Below are positions 1 through 6,920 of a stretch of 64,000 nucleotides of DNA, in pieces; the first letter of the stretch is position 1, and the number at the start of each line of letters is the position of its first letter. Source of the DNA: Massiliimicrobium timonense (GTDB taxonomy: Bacteria; Bacillota_I; Bacilli_A; Erysipelotrichales; Coprobacillaceae); NCBI RefSeq assembly GCF_002160865.1, contig NZ_NFLJ01000001.1, forward strand, positions 62,001 to 126,000, written 5' to 3'. The translations under genes and the position numbers were made by a program. Under the pieces are notes generated by a model. It searched no databases. It saw only the letters and a program-made list of their open reading frames with translations, and had not been told where the DNA came from.

Positions 1-558
1 ACCAAAAATCATGATTGGATCTAAAATGATATTGATGATTGCACCAACCATTTGCATAATCATGGGAATAATCATGTTTCCACATGCCTGAAACATTTTT
101 TCAATTGCTAAATGAATAAATGTTGAAAAAGTCAATGTAATGACAATCACACCATATTCCTGTCCATAACGAATAACCTCTGGATTTTGGGTAAAAAGCG
201 TCATAAAAGGTTGAATGAAAAATAATCCTAATATAACAAATAATAAAGAATGAAGAAGTGTCATCACGATTCCTTGACTGGCAACAAAAGAGGCTTCTTG
301 ATGATTATGGGCACCTAAGTGTCTGGCAATCAAAGCATTCATTGCAATACCTACTCCACAAGAAAAAGCCAGTGATAAATTTTGCAGGGGATAAATCAGT
401 GATACTGCGGTTAGAGCTGACTCTCCCAGTTGAGCAACAAAGATACTATCAATAATATTGTATAAAGATTGAATAAGCATTGAAATCATTGGCGGAAAGG
501 CCATTGACATCAAAAGGGGAAATATGGGTTTATATCCCATAGGATTTCTTTTTTCCAT
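1..558 (-). CDS. MATE-family multidrug efflux transporter (C-terminus outside window)
   Basis: Membrane antiporter of the MATE family, which exports drugs or metabolites using a Na+ or H+ gradient. The gene starts at the ATG complementary to 556-558 behind the ribosome site AAAGGAG and runs off the window edge. About 186 residues are visible. They contain several hydrophobic helices and the family-typical first-helix stretch (MISMLIQSLYNIIDSIFVAQ), followed by GESALTAVS and a second half of the first bundle rich in G and P. Family assignment is from these motifs; the substrate cannot be told. It stands alone on the minus strand with its own promoter and a terminator-like hairpin in its leader, described separately. 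Confidence 0.88.
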   Translation of the reverse strand, partial: MEKRNPMGYKPIFPLLMSMAFPPMISMLIQSLYNIIDSIFVAQLGESALTAVSLIYPLQNLSLAFSCGVGIAMNALIARHLGAHNHQEASFVASQGIVMTLLHSLLFVILGLFFIQPFMTLFTQNPEVIRYGQEYGVIVITLTFSTFIHLAIEKMFQACGNMIIPMIMQMVGAIINIILDPIMIFG

Positions 559-578
559 AAATATAATTCTCCTTTCAT

Positions 579-632
579 AAAAAAAGCCATAGATTTTTCT
601 ATTTATAAATCAGAAATAGAGAAATCTATAGC
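579..632 (-). terminator. Terminator-like hairpin in the MATE leader
   Basis: Read on the minus strand, 632-614 pairs with 604-586 as a 19-bp stem with one G-U pair and one mismatch and a 9-base loop, followed directly by seven U (585-579). It lies only about 9 bases after the predicted transcription start and ends just before the MATE ribosome site. No minus-strand gene lies upstream, so the hairpin looks like an attenuator for MATE rather than the end of another gene. That role is inference. Confidence 0.7.
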
Positions 633-647
633 TTTTCAGCATAAATT

Positions 648-675
648 ATTTTATAGAAAAAAAGAAAAATGTCAA
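648..675 (-). promoter_or_regulatory. Promoter of the MATE gene
   Basis: On the minus strand a consensus -35 TTGACA (675-670) is followed by 16 bases and a -10 TAAAAT (653-648). Transcription would start near 641, immediately before the leader hairpin. It is divergent from the prepilin peptidase promoter. Confidence 0.7.
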
Positions 676-684
676 ATACTTTTG

Positions 685-713
685 TTGGAAATTTATCCTT
701 TTTATGGTAAAAT
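685..713 (+). promoter_or_regulatory. Promoter of the prepilin peptidase gene
   Basis: TTGGAA (685-690), 17 bases, TAAAAT (708-713). Predicted start about 720, giving a leader of about 50 bases. Confidence 0.55.
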
Positions 714-771
714 AATGTCGAAATATGAAACAAAACCAACTATAAAAATATCTATGAAAGGGGAAATAAAG

Positions 772-1509
772 ATGTTTTTATATGTCTGGTTTTTTATTTT
801 AGGAACAATTGTTGGAAGTTTTTTTCAACTATGTATGGATCGTTTACCGTTAGGATTAGATGTGATAAAAGGACGAAGTTTTTGCTTTCGTTGTTTTCAT
901 CCTCTACAATGGAAAGATTTAATTCCCGTTATGAGTTTTGTTTTATTAAAAGGAAGATGTCGTTATTGTCAACGTCGTATTTCTTTACGTTATCCTTTAT
1001 TTGAAATATTAAGTGGGTTATTACTTGTATTCATGGTATATTATATCACGCCAATGGGGAAAGCTTTTCTTCTTTATTTATTAATAATGGATTTTATTAC
1101 ATTAACAGTTATTGATAAAAAATGGCAAATTATACCTGATTTTACGCTTTTATTAGAAGCTGTTCTTACCATTGGTTTAATATTTTATATTGATGTTCCG
1201 TTTTATGAAAGGATTATAGGAATGTTCATTATTAGTTTACCTATGTTTTTAATGAATCAATGGGTTATAGAAAGCTTCGGTGGTGGTGATATCAAACTGA
1301 TGTTTATCAGTGGTTTTTTGTTGGGATATGTTCATATTCTATTAGCTTTTTGTATTGCAGTTATTGTTGGAGGACTATATGCATGGTATTTACTTATCCG
1401 TCGAAAAGCACATCGTCATAGCCATATTGCTTTTGGTGGTTTCTTATGTCTGGGAATCCTTGTTTCATTGTTTTATGGAGAATTGATTTTATCTTTTTGT
1501 TTTCTTTGA
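772..1509 (+). CDS. Prepilin peptidase (type IV leader peptidase, A24 family)
   Basis: Integral membrane aspartic protease that cleaves and usually N-methylates type IV prepilin-like leader sequences, as in competence pili or type II secretion. The protein has 245 residues and about seven to eight hydrophobic helices. An N-terminal cytoplasmic loop carries two Cys pairs (CFRC and CRYC), as in full-length bifunctional enzymes. The catalytic Asp residues are visible: one in TVIDKKW and one in the family signature FGGGD. The start at 772 is chosen because AAAGGGG lies 8 bases upstream; an in-frame ATG at 682 would lack a ribosome site. No pilin or pilus assembly genes are next to it, so its substrates are elsewhere. 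Confidence 0.9.
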   Translation: MFLYVWFFILGTIVGSFFQLCMDRLPLGLDVIKGRSFCFRCFHPLQWKDLIPVMSFVLLKGRCRYCQRRISLRYPLFEILSGLLLVFMVYYITPMGKAFLLYLLIMDFITLTVIDKKWQIIPDFTLLLEAVLTIGLIFYIDVPFYERIIGMFIISLPMFLMNQWVIESFGGGDIKLMFISGFLLGYVHILLAFCIAVIVGGLYAWYLLIRRKAHRHSHIAFGGFLCLGILVSLFYGELILSFCFL

Positions 1510-1560
1510 TTTGTTTTATTTCAAAAATAATTTTTAATATTTATTTATTTGCTAAAATGA

Positions 1561-1589
1561 TTGACATTATTTTAATCTTATGATATTTT
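1561..1589 (+). promoter_or_regulatory. Promoter of the trpXYZ leader
   Basis: Perfect -35 TTGACA (1561-1566), 17-base spacer, -10 TATTTT (1584-1589). Transcription would begin near 1597, at the 5' edge of the T-box RNA. Confidence 0.75.
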
Positions 1590-1596
1590 ATAAAAA

Positions 1597-1850
1597 AGAA
1601 ACCGACGAGTGGGAGATAAAACTTAAAGATGTGCTTTTAGAGAGTCTAGGATGGTGAAAGCTAGATAGTGGCAGTTAAGTAAATGGACCCACGAGGGCAA
1701 AGGGGAAAGGCAACGAGTATCCTGCGACGTGAGCTCACGTTATCGAGCAAAAATGTGTTGGCATTTTAATGAGTGGGTTATTTTCATAACCAATAAAGGT
1801 GGTACCGCAGATGATAACATCTGTCCTTTGATGGACAGATGTTTTTTGTT
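1597..1850 (+). ncRNA. T-box riboswitch, tryptophan type
   Basis: tRNA-sensing leader RNA that reads through its terminator when a cognate tRNA is uncharged. The T-box core GGTGGTACCGC is at 1798-1808. A Stem I region with the AGAGAG and GGATGGTGAAAGC elements lies at about 1635-1665. The specifier context is aaaTGGACC with the Trp codon UGG at 1684-1686, the same frame of bases (aaaNNNACC) as in the serS T-box of this window. The terminator stem 1816-1826/1833-1843 is followed by a U-run. A Trp specifier fits the downstream transporter, which matches the TrpXYZ family. Confidence 0.92.
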
Positions 1851-1878
1851 TAGATGCCAATGAGAAAGGAGAATGGTT

Positions 1879-1914
1879 ATGTTTTTGAAGCGATGGTGTC
1901 TTTCTTTAATGTAA
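1879..1914 (+). CDS. Possible 11-residue leader peptide with one Trp codon
   Basis: A short frame with an excellent ribosome site (GAAAGGAG, 1864-1872 region) encodes MFLKRWCLSLM and stops at 1914, between the T-box terminator and trpX. It has a single Trp codon at 1894-1896. Its 3' half (1897-1908) can pair with 1927-1938, which contains the whole trpX ribosome site. A ribosome paused on the Trp codon would cover the 5' arm. Existence of the frame and pairing is seen; a role in translational attenuation is inference. Confidence 0.45.
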   Translation: MFLKRWCLSLM

Positions 1915-1938
1915 AAATGAATACAATAAAGAAAGGTG
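1897..1938 (+). promoter_or_regulatory. Hairpin sequestering the trpX ribosome binding site
   Basis: Bases 1897-1908 (TGTCTTTCTTTA) pair with 1927-1938 (TAAAGAAAGGTG) in a 12-bp stem with three wobble pairs and an 18-base loop. The 3' arm is the trpX Shine-Dalgarno AAAGGTG. The loop contains the stop codon of the short leader frame. Confidence 0.5.
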
Positions 1939-1944
1939 AGGAAA

Positions 1945-2919
1945 ATGATGAAGAAGATATATAAACAAATTTTATTAGCATTGAGCGTCTTATTGATGGT
2001 AGGATGTCAAAATACAAATACAAAAATGAAAAAAGTTGCTATTATACAATATATGGAACATGCATCTTTAGATACGATTAAAGCGTCTTTTGATCAACAA
2101 ATGGAAAATTTAGGATATAAAGATGGTGAAAATGTCGAATATATTTTTAAAAATGCACAAGGAGATAACAATATTGCAGCAAGTATTACCCAAACATTTC
2201 AGTCTGAAGATGCAGACGTTGTCGTAGCTATTGCAACACCTGTTGCTCAATCTGTGGCATCACTTTCAAAAACAACACCAATCGTTTTTGCAGCAGTCAG
2301 TGACCCAATTGGTGCAAAGTTGACAACTTCTTTAGAACATCCTGATAAAAATATAACAGGAACGAGTGATGAAATACAGGTCGATCTTATTCTTGATAGA
2401 GCTTTACAGTTACAGCCAGATTTAAAAACTTTAGGTGTTATTTACAATAAAGGGGAAGCCAATTCAGTAACGAATATTCAAAAGGCAAAAGATTATGCCA
2501 AGACACATCATTTAACAATCAAAGAAGCAACGATTACTAATGTGAATGAAGTGCAAAGTGCTATTGATGTGCTAGCAAATCAATGTGATGCTGTGTTTGC
2601 TCCTAATGATAATACTGTTGCCAGTGCAATGAATGTGGTGAGTCATGCCTGTATAGAAGCGAAAGTGCCTCTTTATGTAGGTGCTGATTCAATGGTTCAA
2701 GAGGGTGGTTTTTTAAGTGTTGGTATTAATTATGAAGATTTAGGAAAAGAAACAGCAAATATGGTTGATCAGGTTTTAAATGGAACACCGGTAAGTGATA
2801 TTCCTGTAAAAGTTTTTAAAGATGATTTAAATGTTTATGTAAATGAAGATGTCGTGAATGAATTAGACATGACATTACCTGAAACACTTTTACAGGATAA
2901 AGCATTACAATTGATGTAG
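1945..2919 (+). CDS. trpX: Tryptophan ABC transporter substrate-binding lipoprotein
   Basis: Extracytoplasmic solute-binding protein of the ABC_sub_bind (TrpX) family, delivering substrate to the TrpY/TrpZ importer. The 324-residue protein starts with a lipoprotein signal peptide whose lipobox ends in VGC, so it should be anchored by a diacylglyceryl Cys at about residue 21. The rest shows the two-lobe periplasmic-binding fold pattern, with VVVAIATPVAQS, PIVFAAVSDPIGA and FAPNDNTVASA segments. The ATG at 1945 is chosen over the upstream GTG (1936), which lies inside the Shine-Dalgarno AAAGGTG. First gene of trpXYZ under the Trp T-box; tryptophan specificity rests on the T-box codon and family knowledge. 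Confidence 0.9.
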   Translation: MMKKIYKQILLALSVLLMVGCQNTNTKMKKVAIIQYMEHASLDTIKASFDQQMENLGYKDGENVEYIFKNAQGDNNIAASITQTFQSEDADVVVAIATPVAQSVASLSKTTPIVFAAVSDPIGAKLTTSLEHPDKNITGTSDEIQVDLILDRALQLQPDLKTLGVIYNKGEANSVTNIQKAKDYAKTHHLTIKEATITNVNEVQSAIDVLANQCDAVFAPNDNTVASAMNVVSHACIEAKVPLYVGADSMVQEGGFLSVGINYEDLGKETANMVDQVLNGTPVSDIPVKVFKDDLNVYVNEDVVNELDMTLPETLLQDKALQLM

Positions 2920-2930
2920 GGGTGAAAATG

Positions 2931-3797
2931 ATGAATCAGGTTATTATTATTGGGGCATTAGAATTAGGTGGCATATTTTCGATAATGTCTTTAGGATTAT
3001 ATATTAGTTATAAAATTTTAAACTTACCCGATTTAACGGTGGATGGAAGCTTTACATTAGGTTGTGCTGTCAGTGCAGTGATGACATTATCTGGTCATCC
3101 TGTCATTGGTTTGATTTTAGCGTTTATTTCTGGTTTATTAGCAGGGCTGGTGACAGGTGTTTTAACAACCAAATTAAAGATAGCGTCTTTACTGGCAGGA
3201 ATTTTGACAATGACTGGGCTTTATTCTGTGAATCTCAAAATTATGAATGATTCACCTAACATTTCTTTGTTTGATTGTTCAACAGTGTTTACACCCTTAT
3301 CTGCTTTTGGAGAGTATGGCATTCTTTTGTTCATTACAGTTGTCGTTATTGTGGTGGCATTGTGTCTTCACTATTTTTTAAAAACCCAGTTTGGCTTAGC
3401 CTTACGTGCTTGTGGTGATAATGAAGATATGGTCAAAGCTTCTTCTATTGATGTCGATGTCATGAAAATGATTGGGCTTTCTCTCGCTAATGGACTAGTT
3501 TCTTTATCAGGAGCTATCTATGCCCAACATCAAGCTTTTAGTGATAGTCAAAGTGGAACAGGAATGATGGTTATTGGACTTGCCAGTATTATTATAGGGA
3601 TGGCTTTTATTAAAAAAGATCAAATTGGTTATCAATTGTTAGCAGTTATTGTGGGATCTGTTATTTATCGTGGTATTTTAACAATCGCATTACAAATAGG
3701 GATTCCATCAACAGATTTAAAATTATTATCAGCTATACTTGTTGTAGTGGCTTTAATATTAACAAAAGTCAAGGTGAGGAGGAAAGAGGTATGTTAG
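2931..3797 (+). CDS. trpY: Tryptophan ABC transporter permease
   Basis: Membrane subunit of the TrpXYZ importer, of the branched-chain amino-acid type permease superfamily. About 288 residues with eight or more hydrophobic helices. The segment LNLPDLTVDGSFTLG near residue 30 is characteristic of this subfamily. The stretch LRACGDNEDMVKASSID near residue 155 corresponds to the cytoplasmic coupling loop that contacts the ATPase. The start is set at 2931 because GGGGTG at 2919-2924 is 6 bases away; 2928 is also possible. It begins 11 bases after trpX and overlaps trpZ by 7 bases, indicating co-translation. Confidence 0.88.
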   Translation: MNQVIIIGALELGGIFSIMSLGLYISYKILNLPDLTVDGSFTLGCAVSAVMTLSGHPVIGLILAFISGLLAGLVTGVLTTKLKIASLLAGILTMTGLYSVNLKIMNDSPNISLFDCSTVFTPLSAFGEYGILLFITVVVIVVALCLHYFLKTQFGLALRACGDNEDMVKASSIDVDVMKMIGLSLANGLVSLSGAIYAQHQAFSDSQSGTGMMVIGLASIIIGMAFIKKDQIGYQLLAVIVGSVIYRGILTIALQIGIPSTDLKLLSAILVVVALILTKVKVRRKEVC

Positions 3798-4573
3798 AAC
3801 TTCAAGATATATCAGTTGTTTTTCATCCTAAAACAATCAATGAAAAAGTTGCTTTATCACATATCAATTTTCGCATTGAAGATGGTGATTTTGTCACTAT
3901 TATTGGGAGTAATGGGGCAGGGAAATCGACGTTGTTCCAGACAATCAGTGGGGCCGTTACCCCTTATCACGGACATATCTTTCTTAATCAGCAGGACATC
4001 ACTTCATTAAAGGAACATAAGCGTTCCCGTTTTATTGGTCGTCTTTTTCAAGACCCACTTAAAGGAACGGCTCCATCTTTGACGATTGCAGAAAATCTGG
4101 CATTGGCTGGATGTCAAGGGCATTACTTTCATTTAAGACCCATTTTAGCTAAACAACGTCAACAGATGTACATGGCTTTAAAAGAATTAAATCTAGGATT
4201 AGAAGAACGTATGGACACAAAGGTCGGCGTTCTTTCAGGAGGACAGCGACAAGCTTTATCGTTGTTGATGGCAACTTATGCAAAACCACAACTTTTATTG
4301 CTTGATGAACATACAGCAGCTTTAGATCCCCAAACCGCTTCAAAGGTTTTAGAACTCACAGCCAAGATTGTTAAAAAATATCATATGACAACATTAATGG
4401 TGACCCATAATATGCAAGATGCTTTAACTTATGGACAAAAAATTATGATTATGAAAGAGGGCCAAATCATTGATGTGATTGATAGAGAACGTAAAAAAGA
4501 CTTGACAGTTGAACAACTGATTCATCTCTATTCATCAAAAACACATGATTATAATGATCGTATATTGCTTTAA
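3791..4573 (+). CDS. trpZ: Tryptophan ABC transporter ATP-binding protein
   Basis: Cytoplasmic ATPase of TrpXYZ, 260 residues, normal length for the family. Walker A GSNGAGKST is near residue 39, the signature LSGGQRQAL near 149, Walker B LLLLDEHTAALDP near 169, and the switch His in VTH near 205. DEHT replaces the usual DEPT, a common variant in this subfamily. The start is preceded by AGGAGGAAAGAGG inside the end of trpY. The operon is followed at once by an insertion sequence, and its original terminator appears to lie beyond it, at 6178-6213. Confidence 0.9.
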   Translation: MLELQDISVVFHPKTINEKVALSHINFRIEDGDFVTIIGSNGAGKSTLFQTISGAVTPYHGHIFLNQQDITSLKEHKRSRFIGRLFQDPLKGTAPSLTIAENLALAGCQGHYFHLRPILAKQRQQMYMALKELNLGLEERMDTKVGVLSGGQRQALSLLMATYAKPQLLLLDEHTAALDPQTASKVLELTAKIVKKYHMTTLMVTHNMQDALTYGQKIMIMKEGQIIDVIDRERKKDLTVEQLIHLYSSKTHDYNDRILL

Positions 4574-4615
4574 AGAAAAAAAGATATAGCTATCACAAGT
4601 TATAGGCTCTATACT

Positions 4616-4663
4616 AAAACTGGAGGGGAAGTAATATTCAAAACTTCATCTTCCAGTTTTTTT
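4616..4663 (+). terminator. Hairpin with U-run at the left end of the insertion sequence
   Basis: AAAACTGGA (4616-4624) pairs with TCCAGTTTT (4652-4660), followed by a T-run. The left arm is part of the terminal inverted repeat. It should stop transcripts entering from trpXYZ, protecting the transposase from outside activation. Confidence 0.6.
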
Positions 4664-4738
4664 ATATAATAATAGACATAGTCGATAACTCGTTTTACAA
4701 TTAGTTCACCACAAACAAAATGAAAGGAGTTATTTTCT

Positions 4739-6094
4739 ATGTCCAATCCCAATTATACCAATGATATCTTAAAATCGCTAGAATTAAATTCAATGAATGG
4801 TATGTTTTTTCCTATGCCTTATCCTGATTCTGATTCCTGTTTCAGATACGAACGTAAACCTAATGGTTCCATTATTAAATATGTTAATATCGTATCTTCT
4901 TCAATGAGCAAACCTTGTCCTCATTGCGGTTGCATTGATCGTCATGATTCTAAAGGCATCAGAAAAATTTTTCTTACCCATACTTCAAATGGGCATTTAA
5001 AGACCATACTCGAGGTCACTTATAGAAGGTACAAATGCAAGCATTGCCATAAATATTTCAAGGATAACATCCCTTTTAGATTCCCTCATTCTAAGCTGAC
5101 TACCATCGCTGCCCAAACCTGTCTTTTTGGCTTTAGAGAAAATACTGCAATGGCTGTACTTGCTAGATCTCATGGTCTTTCCAAAAGCACTGTCTATAGA
5201 TTATTTTATCATCATATAGACATTCCTCTAAGATTCTATCATCTTCCTTCTACGATCTCCATTGATGAATTTAGGGCAACAGTTGATGAAGGCACTTTTG
5301 CTTTTCATATAACTAATCCCATTACTGGAAAAACTATTGATATCATTGCAGATAGACGTGCTTCTTATCTAAAAAACTATTTCATGAGATTTCCTTACGA
5401 TGAACGAAAGAAAGTCAAAATCATCGTCATGGATCTCTCAGGTGCTTTCCACTCAATCATGCATTCTCTTTTTCCTCAGGCTCAGATCATTGCTGATAGA
5501 TTTCATTATACAAGAATTGTAAGAGAAAACATGGTTCAAGCAAGAATCAATTGTTGTAAAAATCTTAAAGATGATTCTCTATCAAAACTTATCAAAAGAA
5601 ATCTTCATCTTTTTGACCAATATAAAAATAGACTTAATGAAAAGAAAGCGTGGTATTATCCATACTTTAAAAAACACATGACAAACAAGCAGCTAGTTGA
5701 AGCAATTCTTGAACTTGAATCGTGTGAAGAGCTAAAAATCAACTATGACATTTATCAGGATTTCCTGAAAATACTTAATGAGCCACACAATGATTATAAG
5801 AAAGCATTAAATGATTGGCTTGATCATATTTTCAAGACAGAAAATCATTATTATATGACTACTGCTAAAAACTTCAGGAAAAACTGGTTCATGCCAATAC
5901 TAAGATCATTGACATACACAACATACTACACGAGAAAAAACAAAAAAATAAAAACATGCTTCAATAATGGATTCATTGAAAGCATGAATAATAAGGTGAA
6001 ACTAGTCAAGCGTAATGCCTATGGCTATAGATATTTTCAAAACCTAAGAAAAAGAATACTTCTGCATCTTGGTTTTAAGTATGACATTATTTAA
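4739..6094 (+). CDS. ISL3-family transposase
   Basis: DDE transposase of 451 residues, full length for the family. The N-terminal zinc finger has CPHCGC (near residue 60) and CKHCHKYF (near residue 99). A helix-turn-helix follows (AMAVLARSHGLSKSTVYRLF). The catalytic acidic residues are likely D in SIDEF, D in VMDLSGAF and E in NGFIESMNNKVK, the last within the typical C-terminal signature ending RNAYGYRYF. The start at 4739 follows AAAGGAG by 8 bases. No frameshift or stop is seen, so the element may be active. Confidence 0.93.
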   Translation: MSNPNYTNDILKSLELNSMNGMFFPMPYPDSDSCFRYERKPNGSIIKYVNIVSSSMSKPCPHCGCIDRHDSKGIRKIFLTHTSNGHLKTILEVTYRRYKCKHCHKYFKDNIPFRFPHSKLTTIAAQTCLFGFRENTAMAVLARSHGLSKSTVYRLFYHHIDIPLRFYHLPSTISIDEFRATVDEGTFAFHITNPITGKTIDIIADRRASYLKNYFMRFPYDERKKVKIIVMDLSGAFHSIMHSLFPQAQIIADRFHYTRIVRENMVQARINCCKNLKDDSLSKLIKRNLHLFDQYKNRLNEKKAWYYPYFKKHMTNKQLVEAILELESCEELKINYDIYQDFLKILNEPHNDYKKALNDWLDHIFKTENHYYMTTAKNFRKNWFMPILRSLTYTTYYTRKNKKIKTCFNNGFIESMNNKVKLVKRNAYGYRYFQNLRKRILLHLGFKYDII

Positions 6095-6098
6095 AAAA

Positions 6099-6123
6099 GG
6101 AAGTAACTGATTCAGTTACTTCC
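6099..6123. repeat. Palindrome at the right end of the insertion sequence
   Basis: GGAAGTAACTGA (6099-6110) is mirrored by TCAGTTACTTCC (6112-6123) around a single T, just after the transposase stop. Part of it belongs to the right terminal repeat. It could act as a transcription stop or transposase site. Confidence 0.55.
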
Positions 6124-6177
6124 CCTCCACTCTTGACACAGAGCCATAAAAAATTCTACCACTTTGTCAACAGTCTG

Positions 6178-6213
6178 AGCAATGAATCTTTATAGAATCA
6201 TTGCTTTTATTTT
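6178..6213 (+). terminator. Terminator, probably the original end of trpXYZ
   Basis: AGCAATGAATC (6178-6188) pairs with GAATCATTGCT (6195-6205), apart from a shifted A, followed by TTTTATTTT. It has the T-run only on the plus strand. With the insertion sequence removed it would lie about 60 bases after trpZ. Confidence 0.6.
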
Positions 6214-6218
6214 ATCTT

Positions 6219-6524
6219 TTAAAAATACTTTTTTCTATGACAATAAGGACATTCATTTAATGATTTTGAAATGAAATGTTTATATAGTTTTTTCCCGCAA
6301 TGAGGACATTTCCATGATGTCAGCCATAATACTATAGACAATACCAGAAATAAATCACTTCCTATATAACAAAACAATGCAACATACTCATTAGCATAAA
6401 TAGGGAAAAAATAATTTGAATCTTGAGAAAATAACATACCCATTAAAGTTAAAAATACACACATCACTATGAATATATAAAATACATTAACAACATTTCT
6501 TTTATTTTTAAAAAATTCTTTCAT
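6219..6524 (-). CDS. Small membrane protein with C-terminal zinc ribbon (unknown function)
   Basis: A 101-residue protein with two hydrophobic helices (about residues 12-32 and 48-68) and a C-terminal zinc ribbon made of CPHCGKK and CPYCHRK. I do not recognise a named family. The arrangement suggests a membrane-anchored protein with a cytoplasmic metal-binding tail. Its ATG overlaps by ATGA the stop of a 12-codon frame at 6521-6559 that has the stronger ribosome site, so translation is probably coupled. It ends close to the terminator that follows the insertion sequence. Confidence 0.72.
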   Translation of the reverse strand: MKEFFKNKRNVVNVFYIFIVMCVFLTLMGMLFSQDSNYFFPIYANEYVALFCYIGSDLFLVLSIVLWLTSWKCPHCGKKLYKHFISKSLNECPYCHRKKYF

Positions 6525-6559
6525 AACCTTATAAATTTGAACGATGATATATCTTTCAA
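6521..6559 (-). CDS. Possible 12-codon TTG-start upstream frame
   Basis: On the minus strand a very strong ribosome site AAAGGAGG (6573-6566) is followed after 6 bases by TTG (6559-6557) and 11 further codons. The stop TGA overlaps the next gene's ATG as ATGA. The much weaker site of the downstream zinc-ribbon gene suggests translational coupling through this mini-frame. Peptide function unknown. Confidence 0.4.
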   Translation of the reverse strand: MKDISSFKFIRL

Positions 6560-6641
6560 ATATATCCTCCTTTCTTTATTATTTATAAACATAACATAAA
6601 AATATGAAAATCTTGTGTCATTAAAATATCTTGTCATATGT

Positions 6642-6673
6642 AAAAAAGTTCTGACTTTGAAATAAGTCAAAAC
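6642..6673 (-). terminator. Terminator of the ABC exporter operon
   Basis: On the minus strand GTTTTGACTT (6673-6664) pairs with AAGTCAGAAC (6657-6648) with one G-U pair, followed by six U (6647-6642). Confidence 0.75.
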
Positions 6674-6683
6674 CTTAATAATA

Positions 6684-6920
6684 TTAACAATAGTTTTGTA
6701 AATACATAGTGGGATAATCTTTATATTTTTGAGCTTCTTTTTCATCTAAGAAAATAGAATAATGAATTTGTTGAGATGAAATTTGATGAGGTCCACTACA
6801 GTTACCAAATCCTTCAATTTCAAAAGTATAAGATTTCTCATTTCCTTTTACATTAATGACTGTCCCACTCATGACGATACCTTGTACAATAAAATAGACA
6901 GTTTGTCCTTCTTTAAGCAT
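6684..6920 (-). CDS. Small hypothetical protein coupled to the ABC exporter
   Basis: A 78-residue protein with no signal peptide and no helix long enough to span the membrane; charge and hydrophobicity look like a small soluble beta-rich protein. The chosen ATG (6920-6918) overlaps the exporter stop codon in ATGCTTAA, and GAAGGA lies upstream, so it should be translated from the exporter message. A longer reading from 6968 is possible but lacks a ribosome site. I do not recognise the family. It is followed by a good terminator, closing a two-gene operon. Confidence 0.6.
   Translation of the reverse strand: MLKEGQTVYFIVQGIVMSGTVINVKGNEKSYTFEIEGFGNCSGPHQISSQQIHYSIFLDEKEAQKYKDYPTMYLQNYC

Larger units (their letters stand above)
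4605..6145 (+). mobile_element. ISL3-family insertion sequence
   Basis: A 1,541-bp element with one transposase gene. The left end begins GGCTCTATACTAAAACTGG and the right end, read inward on the other strand, begins GGCTCTGTGTCAAGAGTGG; both continue with AGGGGAAGTAA, so the inverted repeats are about 30 bp with most positions identical. The usual 8-bp target duplication of ISL3 elements is not evident (aagttata on the left, ataaaaaa on the right). Hairpins near both ends could block read-through transcription. It sits between trpZ and the likely trpZ terminator. Confidence 0.9.

Noticed and set aside
6521-6745. Minus-strand 74-codon frame
   Set aside because: It overlaps the end of the 78-residue gene and the operon terminator; only its last 12 codons follow a ribosome site, annotated as a possible mini-frame.
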